Part shown: positions 46,448-56,473 of the stretch, piece after piece
Layout: each line of letters begins with the position of its first letter
How positions within the stretch are numbered: position 1 is the stretch's first letter
Source: Pseudomonas lurida
GTDB taxonomy: Bacteria > Pseudomonadota > Gammaproteobacteria > Pseudomonadales > Pseudomonadaceae
Direction: 5' to 3'
NCBI RefSeq assembly: GCF_013522705.1
Contig: NZ_JAAMRE010000011.1
Location: 1 to 64,000, forward strand
DNA: 64,000 bases
Made by a program: the position numbers and the translations under genes
Notes under the pieces: model-generated
Told to the model about the DNA's origin: nothing
The model's input: the letters and a program-made list of their open reading frames with translations, nothing else
The model's database searches: none

Positions 46448-46849
46448 TCAGGGGGCCACGGCATTGACGCGCAGGCGCAGCGGCTGTGGATCCTGGCCGT
46501 CGAGTCGCACTGTGTGGCGTTCAGTCGTGGTAAACAGTAGCTTGCCCTCCAGCTCGATGCGAGCACTCACCGCATAACTGTGGCCAGGCTTGACCTGCGC
46601 CGGGTCGTAGCTCAAGTGAAATGCCAGCGGTACCTGACCTTTGACCGGGCCTTTCTGCTCGGCCAGGACCGCTGCGGGCGCGTCCGCCAGGGACACGTCC
46701 TGCAGGCTCACGCTCAAGGTCGCCGTCGGCGGCAGGGCGATACGTTGCAGGTAGAACACTTCGCCGTCGAGGCTGGCCTTGGGCGCGGGACTCATGGATT
46801 GGCAGGCTCCGAGCAGGGCGGTGAGGCCCAGAAGAATGATCTTTTTCAT
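46448..46849 (-). CDS. YbaY-family lipoprotein
   Basis: The 133-aa lipoprotein has the signal MKKIILLGLTALLGAC (Cys16) and a single beta-sandwich domain typical of the YbaY/META-like family (LPPTATLSVSLQDVSLADAP; FHLSYDPAQVKPGHSYAV). AAGGAG precedes the ATG at 46849. It is probably co-transcribed with the DUF4197 gene. Confidence 0.83.
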   Translation of the reverse strand: MKKIILLGLTALLGACQSMSPAPKASLDGEVFYLQRIALPPTATLSVSLQDVSLADAPAAVLAEQKGPVKGQVPLAFHLSYDPAQVKPGHSYAVSARIELEGKLLFTTTERHTVRLDGQDPQPLRLRVNAVAP

Positions 46850-46900
46850 GGTGCAGCTCCTTTTCAACGGGGCCGGAGGCTCTCCGGCGCGTTATTCAAT

Positions 46901-49405
46901 CTAGTGGCTTTCTTGCGCTTGCACCGGCGCATCCCCGGCACCGTCCACACGGTGCAAGGCCACCTGGCGGATCGACAGGCGAATCTCGGCCGGCAGTACG
47001 CGTTTGGCCGCGCCTTCGGCCAGCTCGCCGAGCAGGTCGTGATAGCTCAACTTGCCGGCGTCATCGCGGCGCAGCACATCTTGCTCCAGCAACGTCTGAA
47101 TGAAATGTCGGAAAAGACTCTTGTCGAAGAACTCCGGCGCGTTGAGACCATGCAGGATCGACAGGCGCTGGGCCATGATCGTGCACAGGTCTTCCAATTC
47201 TTCGGCGCTGATGCTGTTCTGGCCGCTGTTGAGCAGCAGCGAGATCGCCATGTAGAAGCGCTGCAGGGTCTGGGCGATGCTTTTGGACAGCAGCGTCAAC
47301 AGCACAAAGTGTCGCGAACTCGGGGCCGGGCGCAGGTACACGTCGTTTTCGAAACGCAGCAGGCCTTGTTCGACGAACGCTTCCAGCCATTGATCGATGA
47401 CGGCGTCCAGCTCGTCCAGGGACCAGCGGATAAACAGCTCCGATTGCAGGTACGGGTACAGCGCGTGGGTGTACCGCAGGATCTGTTCGCGGCTCATGCG
47501 CGAGCTGCTCTGGAAGAAGCTCGCCAGCAGCGCCGGCAGAGCGAAGATGTGCAGCACGTTGTTGCGGTAGTAGGTCATCAAGACCGCGTTCTGCTCGTCC
47601 AGGTACAGAATCTTGCCCAGAGCGTCACTTTGTTCCGACAGCAGCTTCATGTCTTTGACGTGCCGGATCAGCGCCATGCCATCGCCTTCCGGCACGGTGG
47701 TATGGGGCGAGTACGGCACGCGGCGCAACAGCGTCAAGTACAGATCCAGCTGACGGGCCATGGCCTGTTCATCCAGGGCCAGGCGCGTGGTGGACAGCAG
47801 CGCCAGGGCCACCAGGTTCACCGGGTTCACGGCGGCGGCTTCGTTCAAGTGGCGCGCCACCTGTTCGCCCAGGCGATGGGTGGTTTCGTTGAGCCATGCC
47901 GGCTTGTAGTTCGGCCCCAAATCCTGGGCGCGCCAGTCCGGTTGCTCGGCGTCGAGAAATTCCGCCAGCTTGATCGGCTCGCCGAAGTTGACCGCGACCT
48001 GGCCGAAGCGCTGCTTGAGCGCACCGACCACCTTGAAAATATCGAAGATCGACTCTTTCTTCTTGCTCGCCCCGCGCAATTCTCCGAGGTAAGTGCGGCC
48101 TTCGAGCACGCGCTCATAACCGATGTACACCGGCACGAACACAATCGGCATGCGCGATGAGCGCAGGAAGCTGCGCAATGTGATCGCCAGCATGCCGGTC
48201 TTCGGCTGCAGCATGCGCCCGGTGCGCGAGCGTCCGCCTTCGACGAAGTACTCCACCGGGAAGCCCTTGGTGAACAGCGTATGCAGGTATTCGTTGAACA
48301 CGGCGGTGTAGAGCGGATTGCCCTTGAAGGTGCGGCGCATGAAAAACGCACCGCCACGGCGCAGCAGGCTGCCGATCACCGGCATGTTGAGGTTGATGCC
48401 GGCGGCAATGTGCGGCGGGGTCAGGCCGTTCTTGAACAGCAGGTAGGACAGCAGCAGGTAGTCGATATGACTGCGATGGCACGGGACGTAGATCACCTCG
48501 TAGCCCTGGGCGACCTGTTGCACACCCTCGATGTTATTGACCTTGATGCCGTCGTAGATCTTGTTCCAGAACCAGCTCAGCACCACTTCCAGAAAGCGGA
48601 TCGCGGTGTAGGTGTAGTCCGAAGCGATTTCGTTGCCATACCGCAGGGCCTGGGCTTTGGCTTTTTCCGGCGAGATCTTTTCGCGTTCGGCTTCGTCGGC
48701 GATGGCCTGGCGCACCAGCGGCATATTGACCAGACCCTTCACCAGATTGCGCCGATGCGACAGGTCGGGGCCGATCACCGCAGTCTTCAGGTTACGAAAG
48801 TGCACACGCAGGATGCGCTGGGCCATGCGCACGGTGCGTTCGTGACCTTTATTGTGCTCGATCAATTCACGCAGGTTGATAGGCGCGGAGAATTGCACAC
48901 GGGTCTTGCGTCCCAGAATCAGAATGCTCAACAGCCGACGCAGACGCCCGGTGACCGCCCAACTGTCGGCGAAAAGCAGCTTCCACGGGCTGGACTCGCT
49001 CTCGGGGGACTGGCCCCAGAACACGCTGACCGGAATGATTTGTGCATTCTCTTCGGCATGGTCGCTGAGGGTGTTGACCAGGCGGGTCAGGGTCGGTGGC
49101 GCGCCGCGCTTGTCCTGGCGACCCAGCCAGTCCGGTTCCGGCGTGAGGTAGAAGAACGCCGCCGGCTCCATCAGCGGGCCTACCGACACCGGCAACACCG
49201 GGCGTGGCAGGCCGGCCTTGGTGCACTCGGCGTCGACCACGGCCAGTTCGGTGAGGGAGGGCGATTGCAGGACGTAGAACACCGGCCGGCTGCGGTCCAG
49301 GTTAAGGGTAAGGGACGACTGGTTGATCGTCTCCGAGCGAACCCAGAGGTACAACAGTCGGCGCAAGGTGCCAAACACCAGACGGCGGAACGGGGAGCGG
49401 GTCAT
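46901..49405 (-). CDS. plsB: Glycerol-3-phosphate 1-O-acyltransferase
   Basis: The 834-aa inner-membrane enzyme carries out the first acylation of phospholipid synthesis. All four acyltransferase blocks are visible: [12 protein letters not shown] (HX4D), [26 protein letters not shown] and [13 protein letters not shown]. Length is normal for PlsB. It is divergent from the cold-shock gene at 49588. Confidence 0.96.
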   Translation of the reverse strand: MTRSPFRRLVFGTLRRLLYLWVRSETINQSSLTLNLDRSRPVFYVLQSPSLTELAVVDAECTKAGLPRPVLPVSVGPLMEPAAFFYLTPEPDWLGRQDKRGAPPTLTRLVNTLSDHAEENAQIIPVSVFWGQSPESESSPWKLLFADSWAVTGRLRRLLSILILGRKTRVQFSAPINLRELIEHNKGHERTVRMAQRILRVHFRNLKTAVIGPDLSHRRNLVKGLVNMPLVRQAIADEAEREKISPEKAKAQALRYGNEIASDYTYTAIRFLEVVLSWFWNKIYDGIKVNNIEGVQQVAQGYEVIYVPCHRSHIDYLLLSYLLFKNGLTPPHIAAGINLNMPVIGSLLRRGGAFFMRRTFKGNPLYTAVFNEYLHTLFTKGFPVEYFVEGGRSRTGRMLQPKTGMLAITLRSFLRSSRMPIVFVPVYIGYERVLEGRTYLGELRGASKKKESIFDIFKVVGALKQRFGQVAVNFGEPIKLAEFLDAEQPDWRAQDLGPNYKPAWLNETTHRLGEQVARHLNEAAAVNPVNLVALALLSTTRLALDEQAMARQLDLYLTLLRRVPYSPHTTVPEGDGMALIRHVKDMKLLSEQSDALGKILYLDEQNAVLMTYYRNNVLHIFALPALLASFFQSSSRMSREQILRYTHALYPYLQSELFIRWSLDELDAVIDQWLEAFVEQGLLRFENDVYLRPAPSSRHFVLLTLLSKSIAQTLQRFYMAISLLLNSGQNSISAEELEDLCTIMAQRLSILHGLNAPEFFDKSLFRHFIQTLLEQDVLRRDDAGKLSYHDLLGELAEGAAKRVLPAEIRLSIRQVALHRVDGAGDAPVQAQESH

Positions 49406-49526
49406 AGGCGAGCTGCTTCAAGTGAGAAAAACCGAGCAGGCGCTCGGGCGGGTAGTGTGCCGTATTCGCCGAAAATCGGCAAAAAAGCAGCGATGTAAAC
49501 TTGAGTTGAAGGCTTTGAACCTGCCA

Positions 49527-49532
49527 TATACT
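49527..49532 (+). promoter_or_regulatory. Candidate -10 box of the cold-shock gene
   Basis: TATACT lies about 55 bases before the ATG, with TTGAAG 15 bases upstream and TTGAGT 20 bases upstream as -35 candidates. This would give a 5' leader of roughly 50 bases, shorter than classical cold-induced cspA leaders. Confidence 0.45.
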
Positions 49533-49587
49533 CGGCAGTTCAACGCGAACCGGCTCAATAATAAAAACCGAAGTGGGAGTAAAACAG

Positions 49588-49797
49588 ATGGCAACGCGTG
49601 AAACCGGCAATGTGAAGTGGTTCAACGATGCAAAGGGCTATGGCTTCATTCAGCGTGAGGACGGCCAGGATGTGTTTGTGCACTACCGCGCCATTCGCGG
49701 TGAAGGCCACCGCTCCCTGGCCGAGGGCCAGCAGGTGGAATACGCCGTGGTGAGCGGCGAGAAGGGTTTGCAGGCCGAGGATGTGGTCGGCCTGTAG
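49588..49797 (+). CDS. Cold-shock protein, CspA family
   Basis: The 69-aa single OB-fold protein has RNP1 (KGYGFI) and RNP2 (DVFVHY), which bind single-stranded nucleic acid. RNP2 reads VFVHY rather than the usual VFVHF. GGGAG precedes the ATG at 49588. It is followed closely by a heptanucleotide repeat array that may form its transcript end. Confidence 0.92.
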   Translation: MATRETGNVKWFNDAKGYGFIQREDGQDVFVHYRAIRGEGHRSLAEGQQVEYAVVSGEKGLQAEDVVGL

Positions 49798-49814
49798 GCT
49801 GAGTGGCAGGTTTT

Positions 49815-49913
49815 AAGCTGCAAGCTGCAAGCTGCAAGCTGCAAGCTACAAGCTACAAGCTACAAGCTACAAGCGCTTTGGCTTACAGCTTGCAGCTTGC
49901 CGCTTGAAGCTGC
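49815..49913. repeat. Heptanucleotide tandem array with inverted tail
   Basis: Eight perfect 7-base units run from 49815 to 49870: four AAGCTGC followed by four AAGCTAC. A downstream block (about 49881-49913) carries the reverse-complement pattern (GCTTGCAGCTTGCCGCTTG) and then TTTTT. The whole can fold into a long stem-loop and might terminate the cold-shock transcript. Confidence 0.9.
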
Positions 49914-49917
49914 TTTT

Positions 49918-50295
49918 TCAACCCGTCCTCCAAGTAATCTGCTCTTCACCGTCTGCACTGATGCGAATCCAGGTGTCGGCGCTTTCTTCACCTTCTTCCT
50001 CGACCCACGAGCCCGGCGCGCAGCGCACTTCAACGTTCAGCGCGGCAAACGCGGCGCGGGCGCAGGCGATGTCGTCGTCCCATGGGGTCTGGTCGCTTTC
50101 CAGGTACAGGCTGTTCCATTTGCCGACGGCCTTTGGCAGCCAGGTGACAGGCACGTTGCCGGCCGTGCACTTGTAGGTCTGGCCTTTCTGGACCCAGTCG
50201 CTGCACGTCCCCAGGGCGGTGCCGAGCCAGGCAGCAATGGCCTTGTGGTCGACGTCGGCGTCCTTGAGGTAAATCTCGATATCGGGTTGGCGCAT
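49918..50295 (-). CDS. Hypothetical protein, 125 aa
   Basis: Starts at 50295 behind GAGGAA. A compact acidic protein rich in Trp (IAAWLGTALG, WIRISADGEEQITW) with no signal peptide. Two or three Cys (GTCSDW, YKCTAG, EVRCAPG) are noticeable. It is co-directional with rlmA and lies 51 bases after it. No family recognised. Confidence 0.72.
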   Translation of the reverse strand: MRQPDIEIYLKDADVDHKAIAAWLGTALGTCSDWVQKGQTYKCTAGNVPVTWLPKAVGKWNSLYLESDQTPWDDDIACARAAFAALNVEVRCAPGSWVEEEGEESADTWIRISADGEEQITWRTG

Positions 50296-50346
50296 GGATG
50301 TTCCTCGTTGCGGGATTCGAAAATCCATTCGCGAAAATAAAGTCGG

Positions 50347-51156
50347 TTATTGAAGCACGAAATAATCGTAGCGCATCGACACCGTGACCTTAAGCGGCTC
50401 AACCGCTTCGATCACTTCGGCGCGGCGTTCGGCGCTGGCCCGCCAGCCGTGGGGCGTCATGGCCAGCAGGTTGGCGCGGTCCCGGGGATCGGCCAGGCTC
50501 AGTGTGAATTCGAGGATTTCACTGTGTGCCAGGCTCATGCCCGATGGCACCAGGGCCAGGTGCTTGTCGTCGGTGTATTCGCGCACTTCGTCATACAGAC
50601 GTTCGCGCAGCTCCATCAGGTGGCCGCGGGTAGGGCCGACCTTCATCAAGCCGCCGCCGGGGCTGAGCAGGCGCTTGGCTTCCTGCCAGTCCAACGGGCT
50701 GAACACGCTGGCCAGGAACTGGCAACTGGCGTCGGCCAACGGCACGCGAGCCATGCTGGCGATCAACCAGGTCAGCGCCGGGTTGCGCCTGCACGCGCGT
50801 TTGACCGCTTCCTTGGAAATATCCAGCGCGTAGCCGTCGGCATGGGGCAGCGCCTCGGCGATCTGCGCAGTGTAATAGCCCTCGCCACAGCCGATATCCA
50901 CCCAGCGCTGCGGTGCACGTTCAGCGGCCAGTTCAGCCAGGCGCCTGGCCACCGGGGCGTAGTGCCCGGCATTGAGGAAGTCGCGACGGGCCTCGACCAT
51001 GGCCAGATTGTCGCCGGGGTCGCGGCTGTTCTTGTGCTGCACCGGCAACAGGTTCAGGTAACCCTGGCGCGCACGATCGAATCGATGCCCGGCCGGGCAC
51101 GCCACGCCATTGTCCACTGCGTTGAGCGGAGCGCTGCAAATGGGGCAGGCGAGCAT
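50347..51156 (-). CDS. rlmA: 23S rRNA (guanine-745-N1)-methyltransferase RlmA
   Basis: The 269-aa enzyme has the N-terminal zinc-binding element C4-x2-C7...C20-x3-H24 (LACPICSAP, ACPAGHRFD) and a SAM methyltransferase core (VDIGCGEGYYTAQIAEAL). These are the two hallmarks of RlmA/RrmA. Its ATG shares one base with the dapE stop (TGATG overlap). Confidence 0.93.
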   Translation of the reverse strand: MLACPICSAPLNAVDNGVACPAGHRFDRARQGYLNLLPVQHKNSRDPGDNLAMVEARRDFLNAGHYAPVARRLAELAAERAPQRWVDIGCGEGYYTAQIAEALPHADGYALDISKEAVKRACRRNPALTWLIASMARVPLADASCQFLASVFSPLDWQEAKRLLSPGGGLMKVGPTRGHLMELRERLYDEVREYTDDKHLALVPSGMSLAHSEILEFTLSLADPRDRANLLAMTPHGWRASAERRAEVIEAVEPLKVTVSMRYDYFVLQ

Positions 51157-52307
51157 CAGGCGAGCAACTTGATCAGGGTCTGGTAATAGATTTCGGTCAG
51201 TACATCGAGGTCGCTGGCCAGAATGCGTTCATTGACCTGGTGGATGGTCGCGTTGACCGGCCCCAGTTCGACCACTTGGGTGCCAAGGGTCGCAATGAAG
51301 CGGCCATCGGACGTGCCGCCACTGGTGGACGCCTGGGTCTCGCGACCGGTGATCGCCTTGATGCTGGCCGACACCGCGTCCAGCAACGCTCCCGGTTCGG
51401 TCAGGAACGGCAGCCCCGACAGCGCCCATTCCACGTGCCAGTCCAGGCCGTGCTTGTCGAGAATCTGCGCAACTCGTTGCTGCAGACCTTCCACGGTGGA
51501 CTCGGTGGAAAAGCGGAAATTGAACACTGCCGTCAGCTCGCCGGGAATCACGTTGGTGGCGCCGGTGCCGGAGTTGAGGTTGGAAATCTGGAAACTGGTA
51601 GGCGGGAAGAACGCGTTGCCGTCGTCCCAATGCTCGGCGGCCAGCTCGGCCAGTGCCGGCGCGGCCAGGTGGATGGGGTTCTTCGCCAGGTGCGGGTAGG
51701 CCACGTGGCCTTGCACGCCGCGCACGGTCAACGTGGCGCCGAGTGAGCCACGGCGCCCGTTCTTGACCACATCGCCGACCAGGGTGGTGCTCGACGGTTC
51801 GCCGACGATGCACCAGTCCAGGCGCTCCTTGCGCGCGGCCAGGCGCTCGATCACGGCCTTGGTGCCATGGTGCGCCGGGCCTTCTTCATCGCTGGTGATC
51901 AGGAAGGCCACCGAGCCCTTGTGGTCCGGGTAGTCGGCGACGAAGCGCTCGGACGCTACCAGCATGGCCGCCAGGCTGCCTTTCATGTCGGCTGCGCCAC
52001 GCCCGCAGAGCATGCCGTTCTCGTCGATCAAGGCGTCGAATGGGTCGTTCTGCCAGGCCTGCACGGGGCCGGTAGGGACCACATCGGTGTGACCGGCGAA
52101 GCACAACACCGGGCCGTCGTGCTTGCCATGGGTGGCCCAGAAGTTGTCCACGTCCTCGATGCGCATCGGCTCCAGCGCAAAACCGGCGTCGCCCAGGCGC
52201 TGCATCATCAGCTTCTGGCAATCGGCGTCGATCGGCGTGACCGAGGGACGACGGATCAGGTCGATGGCAAGTTGAAGGGTCGGCGAAAGGTCGGCATGGG
52301 CCGTCAT
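51156..52307 (-). CDS. dapE: Succinyl-diaminopimelate desuccinylase
   Basis: The 383-aa M20 metallohydrolase has metal-site segments [26 protein letters not shown] and [13 protein letters not shown]. It removes succinate from N-succinyl-LL-DAP in lysine and peptidoglycan precursor synthesis, the step after DapC. The ATG at 52307 follows CGGAG and gives the usual length. Coupled to rlmA downstream. Confidence 0.96.
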   Translation of the reverse strand: MTAHADLSPTLQLAIDLIRRPSVTPIDADCQKLMMQRLGDAGFALEPMRIEDVDNFWATHGKHDGPVLCFAGHTDVVPTGPVQAWQNDPFDALIDENGMLCGRGAADMKGSLAAMLVASERFVADYPDHKGSVAFLITSDEEGPAHHGTKAVIERLAARKERLDWCIVGEPSSTTLVGDVVKNGRRGSLGATLTVRGVQGHVAYPHLAKNPIHLAAPALAELAAEHWDDGNAFFPPTSFQISNLNSGTGATNVIPGELTAVFNFRFSTESTVEGLQQRVAQILDKHGLDWHVEWALSGLPFLTEPGALLDAVSASIKAITGRETQASTSGGTSDGRFIATLGTQVVELGPVNATIHQVNERILASDLDVLTEIYYQTLIKLLA

Positions 52308-52419
52308 GGGGAAAACTCCGGAAAGCGTGTTTGGAAGAGCAGGGCGGGCGGACAAAACGGCCGTTATCTTATAGCAAAACGGCGGCCAGAGGCCGCCGTT
52401 TAGTGCATTGCGCAAGTTT

Positions 52420-55011
52420 TTACGCGGCCGGCGCGGGCTCCACCGCCGGCGCCGGTTTGGGCAGCGACGACAGGAACGCCATGATCAGCGCCGCCACGTA
52501 CGGCAGCGACTGCACCAGCAGCATCACCACCCAGAAGCGCATGTCATTGCTCGGCAGGCCCTGCACCAGGTAGATCCCCAGCGCCGCGCCCCACAACAGC
52601 AGCATGATGAACATTTCTTCGCGGGCTTCGGAAATCGCCACCCAGAAACCGTGGTTATCCGCGTTTTTCGGTGTACGAAAGAACGGAATACTGGTGGTGA
52701 AGAAGCCATACAGCACCGCCTTGGCGATGGTGTGGGACAACGCCAACCCGGCCAGGGCTGCGCAGAACGCATCCTTGAGGTTCACGCCCACCGCACGGCG
52801 GTACAGGAAGATGATCTTGCCCACCTTGAACACGAACAACGCCAATGGCGGAATCGCGAAAATCAGTAATGGCGGGTCGACCCGCGTCGGTACGATGATC
52901 ATCGCCGCCGACCACAACAGCGCGCCGACGGTGAAGAAGATGTTCATGCCGTCCGCCACCCACGGCAGCCAGCCCGCCAGGAAGTGGTAACGCTGGCCAC
53001 GGGTCAGCTCGGTGTCCTTGCCGCGCAGCAGGCTGGCGGTGTGGCGCTTGATGATCTGGATCGCACCGTAGGCCCAGCGGAAACGCTGTTTCTTGAAGTC
53101 GATGAAGGTATCGGGCATCAAACCTTTGCCGTAGCTGTCGTGGTAATACGCCGCCGACAGACCTTTCTCGAATACCCGCAGGCCCAGTTCGGCGTCTTCA
53201 CAGATGCACCAGTCGGCCCAGCCCAGCTCTTCGAGCACCGAGCGGCGGGTCATGGTCATGGTGCCGTGCTGGATGATCGCATCGCGGTCGTTGCGGGTGA
53301 CCATGCCGATATGGAAGAAGCCTTTGTATTCCGCGTAGCAGAGCTTCTTGAAGGTGCTCTCGTTCTGGTCGCGATAATCCTGCGGCGATTGCACCACGGC
53401 GATTTTCGGGTCGGCGAAGTGCGGCACCATGTGCTTGAGCCAGTTGGGCGATACGCAGTAGTCGGAGTCGATCACCGCGATCACTTCGGCGTCCTTGGCG
53501 GTGTGCGGGATCAGGTAGTTCAGCGCGCCGCCCTTGAAGCCGGCCAGTGGCGCGACGTGGAAGAACTTGAAACGCGGACCGAGGGTCTCGCAGTAATCGC
53601 GCACCGGCTCCCAGACGGCCGGGTCCTTGGTGTTGTTGTCGATGATCAGGACTTCGTAGTCCGGGTAGTCGAGGGCGGCCAGGGCGTCCAGGGTCTGTTT
53701 GACCATCTCCGGCGGCTCGTTGTAGCACGGCACGTGGATCGATACTTTCGGGCGGTAGTCCGAATCGCCGAGCACCGGCAGGAATTCACGCCGACGCTTG
53801 TGGGTCCACACCGCTTCGGCCAGTTCGTGGGCTTCGGTCAGCAACACGATGAACACGCCCAGTGCACCGAGCGCCAGCAAAAAGCCGACGGTCAGGCTGA
53901 ACCAGGTGCTGTATTGCTGGCTGTAGTCGTAGCCGATCCATACCAGCACCGAACCGCACAGGAACGCGATAAAGGTCAGGAACGTCCGGCCGCGCTGGCG
54001 CAAGGCCGAGCCGTCGATCATCAGCAGGGTCAGGGACAGCAGTGCCAGCACCACCGAGCCGATGGCCAGCACGCGCCATTGCGGAATCGCCACGACCGGC
54101 CCTTCGAAGTTGAATTTCTGTTGGCGCGCGGCGTTGAACACGCCCCAATAAGCGCCGACCGAGCCTTCATCACTGGCCTTCCACGGCTGGTCGAACGCCT
54201 CGATCACAAAGTAGTTGTAGCCCTGGCGATTGAGCTTGTTCACCAGCGTACGCAGGTAAATCGCCTGGTCAGCGGGCGATGCGTCAGCCCCGCCGCGCAT
54301 GCGGCCGTTGCTCGGCCAGCCGACTTCCGACAGCAGCAGCGGTTTTTTCGGGAAGGTTTTCTTCAGGTCCCTGGCGCGGTCGAGTACGAATTGGCCGGCT
54401 TTATCCACCGGAATATGTTCCCAGTACGGCAGGATGTGCGCGGCGATCAGGTCAACGTGCTTGGCCAGTTGTGGGTTGTGTTCCCAGATGTGCCATTGCT
54501 CGGAAGTGGTCACCGGAACTTTGACGGCACCGCGCACGCGGTCCAGCAGCACGATCAGGGCCTCAGGGGTGATTTCCTCGCGGAACAACGCTTCGTTGCC
54601 CACCACCACGCGCACAACGCTGCGCGAGCTGTTGGCGATCTCGATGGCGCGCTGGATTTCGCGTTCGTTGCGCTCCAGGTCCGGGCTGATCCAGATCCCC
54701 AGGGTTACTCGCAGGCCGAACTCTTCGGCCAGTTTGGGAATATCCCCCAAGGTGCCGTCGACCGAGTAAGTACGGATGTTGTCCGTCAGCTTGCTCATGA
54801 TCGCAAGGTCCTGACGCATCTGTTCATCGGTGGGGTATTGGTCTTTTTGCGGGTACTGGCCTTGCTGGAACGGCGAGTAGGAAAACCCGGAGATTTGTTC
54901 AGGCCAGTTGGGTGCGGAGACCGGGCGGTTGATCAGCGCCCAGAAGCCGGTGAACAGCGCGGCAATTGCCAGCACCACCACCAGGTTGAGTCCAAATTTA
55001 CGCGATGCCAT
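52420..55011 (-). CDS. ndvB: NdvB-type glucan synthase: GH17 domain fused to GT2 glycosyltransferase
   Basis: The 863-aa membrane protein starts with one helix ([18 protein letters not shown]), followed by a GH17-type (beta/alpha)8 domain (about 35-310; catalytic Glu candidates in VVVGNEALF and [10 protein letters not shown]). Then come membrane helices and a processive GT2 domain ([44 protein letters not shown]) and C-terminal helices. This is the layout of P. aeruginosa NdvB, which makes periplasmic beta-glucans. With opgD at the other end of the window, two periplasmic-glucan functions are represented. Confidence 0.83.
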   Translation of the reverse strand: MASRKFGLNLVVVLAIAALFTGFWALINRPVSAPNWPEQISGFSYSPFQQGQYPQKDQYPTDEQMRQDLAIMSKLTDNIRTYSVDGTLGDIPKLAEEFGLRVTLGIWISPDLERNEREIQRAIEIANSSRSVVRVVVGNEALFREEITPEALIVLLDRVRGAVKVPVTTSEQWHIWEHNPQLAKHVDLIAAHILPYWEHIPVDKAGQFVLDRARDLKKTFPKKPLLLSEVGWPSNGRMRGGADASPADQAIYLRTLVNKLNRQGYNYFVIEAFDQPWKASDEGSVGAYWGVFNAARQQKFNFEGPVVAIPQWRVLAIGSVVLALLSLTLLMIDGSALRQRGRTFLTFIAFLCGSVLVWIGYDYSQQYSTWFSLTVGFLLALGALGVFIVLLTEAHELAEAVWTHKRRREFLPVLGDSDYRPKVSIHVPCYNEPPEMVKQTLDALAALDYPDYEVLIIDNNTKDPAVWEPVRDYCETLGPRFKFFHVAPLAGFKGGALNYLIPHTAKDAEVIAVIDSDYCVSPNWLKHMVPHFADPKIAVVQSPQDYRDQNESTFKKLCYAEYKGFFHIGMVTRNDRDAIIQHGTMTMTRRSVLEELGWADWCICEDAELGLRVFEKGLSAAYYHDSYGKGLMPDTFIDFKKQRFRWAYGAIQIIKRHTASLLRGKDTELTRGQRYHFLAGWLPWVADGMNIFFTVGALLWSAAMIIVPTRVDPPLLIFAIPPLALFVFKVGKIIFLYRRAVGVNLKDAFCAALAGLALSHTIAKAVLYGFFTTSIPFFRTPKNADNHGFWVAISEAREEMFIMLLLWGAALGIYLVQGLPSNDMRFWVVMLLVQSLPYVAALIMAFLSSLPKPAPAVEPAPAA

Positions 55012-55157
55012 GGTTATGCGGGTTCCAAAGGGTGTGGAACGAAATGAGGTGCCGGCCTGCGCCGAACGGCGCGCATCCTACACCGGCCTTTCCCTGACCG
55101 TACAGCAAGCCGAGAAAAACCGGACATTGGGCAGCGAAAGTACATCTAAGTTCTTAA

Positions 55158-55182
55158 CTTGTAGCTTGTAGCTTAAAACTTG
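55158..55182. repeat. Short heptamer repeat, inverted relative to the 49.8 kb array
   Basis: Two perfect CTTGTAG units (55158-55171) are followed by degenerate copies (CTTAAAA, CTTGTCG). CTTGTAG is the reverse complement of the AAGCTAC-frame unit of the array at 49815-49870, so the two tracts are in inverted orientation about 5.3 kb apart. Confidence 0.75.
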
Positions 55183-55196
55183 TCGCTGCGTAGCCC

Positions 55197-55202
55197 TATA
55201 AT
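55197..55202 (+). promoter_or_regulatory. Candidate -10 box of tcdA
   Basis: A consensus TATAAT lies 27 bases before the tcdA ATG. No good -35 was found at 16-18 bases, since the heptamer repeat occupies that position. Confidence 0.5.
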
Positions 55203-55228
55203 GCGCGCCGGTTTTTGAGGTGGTGGTC

Positions 55229-56038
55229 ATGAGTACAGAAGATCCGCGGTTTGCAGGCGTTGCCCGTTTGTATGGCATTGAGGGCCTGGAACGCTTGAAA
55301 GCGGCCCATGTGGCGATCGTCGGCATCGGCGGCGTGGGCTCGTGGGCGGCTGAGGCCATGGCCCGCTGCGGTGTCGGCGAGATTTCGCTGTTTGACCTGG
55401 ACGACGTCTGCGTCAGCAACAGCAACCGCCAGTTGCACGCCCTCGACAGCACCGTGGGCAAGCCCAAGGTCGAGGTCATGGCCGAACGCCTGCGCGGCAT
55501 CAACCCGGAGTGCACGGTGCATGCGGTGGCGGATTTCGTGACCCGCGACACCATGGCCGAGTACATCACGCCGAACATCGATTGCGTGATCGACTGCATC
55601 GACGCCGTCAACGCCAAGGCCGCGCTGATTGCCTGGTGCAAGCGCCGCAAGATCCAGATCATCACCACCGGCGGCGCGGGTGGGCAGATCGACCCGACAC
55701 TGATTCAGGTCTGCGACCTGAACCGTACTTTCAACGACCCACTGGCCTCGAAAGTGCGCTCCACGTTACGCCGCGACTATGGTTTCTCCCGCACCGTGAC
55801 CCGTCACTACAGCGTGCCGTGCGTGTTTTCCACCGAACAACTGCGCTATCCCAAGCCGGATGGCAGCATCTGTTTGCAGAAAAGCTTCGTGGGCGATGGG
55901 GTGAAACTGGACTGCGCCGGTGGGTTTGGCGCGGTGATGATGGTCACCGCGACCTTCGGCATGGTGGCGGCGACCAAGGCGGTGGACAAAATTGTGGCCG
56001 GGGTGCGCCGGCCGTCGGAGCGCGTCAAGCCCACCTGA
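55229..56038 (+). CDS. tcdA: tRNA threonylcarbamoyladenosine dehydratase
   Basis: The 269-aa E1-like (ThiF/MoeB fold) enzyme has the nucleotide-binding VAIVGIGGVGSWAAEAMARC and the family segment NRQLHALDSTVGKPKVE. It cyclises t6A to ct6A on tRNA, the step after TsaB-dependent t6A formation. In E. coli it is csdL and neighbours csdA-csdE, as here, although here it is convergent with them. GAGGTGG precedes the ATG at 55229. Confidence 0.93.
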   Translation: MSTEDPRFAGVARLYGIEGLERLKAAHVAIVGIGGVGSWAAEAMARCGVGEISLFDLDDVCVSNSNRQLHALDSTVGKPKVEVMAERLRGINPECTVHAVADFVTRDTMAEYITPNIDCVIDCIDAVNAKAALIAWCKRRKIQIITTGGAGGQIDPTLIQVCDLNRTFNDPLASKVRSTLRRDYGFSRTVTRHYSVPCVFSTEQLRYPKPDGSICLQKSFVGDGVKLDCAGGFGAVMMVTATFGMVAATKAVDKIVAGVRRPSERVKPT

Positions 56039-56059
56039 GTCTCGCCGCGCCTCCCACAT

Positions 56060-56473
56060 TCAGTTCTGCGTTTGGCTTAGTGTTCGCATGCGCTGCAGGA
56101 CTGCATTCAAGCCATTGCTGCGCGACGGCGACAGTTGGCGGGAAAGCCCGAGTTGATTGAACCAGTCGGGCAAGTCGACCACCTGCAACTGCGCGCTCGA
56201 TAATCCGTTGACCCGCGCCAGCAGCAATGCCACCAACCCACGAATCATCCGCGCATCGCTGCTGGCGGCGAACTGCCAGTGGTCGCTCTCCAACCGGCCA
56301 ACCAACCACACCAGGCTCTCGCAGCCCTGCACCAGGTTGGCGTCGACCTTGTCTTCATCCGCCAAGGCGGGCAGGCGTTCGCCCCACTGCATCAGCATTC
56401 GGGCGCGTTGTTCCCAGCTGCCGACGGCTTGAAACGCTTCAAGCGCACTCGCGGCCTGCGTGGGCAAGTTCAT
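56060..56473 (-). CDS. csdE: SufE-like sulfur acceptor CsdE
   Basis: The 137-aa SufE-family protein carries the sulfur-accepting Cys in NLVQGCESLVWLV. It takes persulfide sulfur from the cysteine desulfurase encoded immediately upstream, overlapping it by four bases (ATGA). It stops 21 bases from the convergent tcdA stop. Confidence 0.9.
   Translation of the reverse strand: MNLPTQAASALEAFQAVGSWEQRARMLMQWGERLPALADEDKVDANLVQGCESLVWLVGRLESDHWQFAASSDARMIRGLVALLLARVNGLSSAQLQVVDLPDWFNQLGLSRQLSPSRSNGLNAVLQRMRTLSQTQN

Noticed and set aside
49815..49913. CRISPR-like repeat array
   Set aside because: Units are seven bases with no spacers, and there are no cas genes nearby.
52984..55047. 687-codon open frame on the plus strand opposite ndvB
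   Set aside because: Antisense shadow of a well-supported GH17-GT2 protein; composition is dominated by His/Gln/Val runs typical of such shadows.
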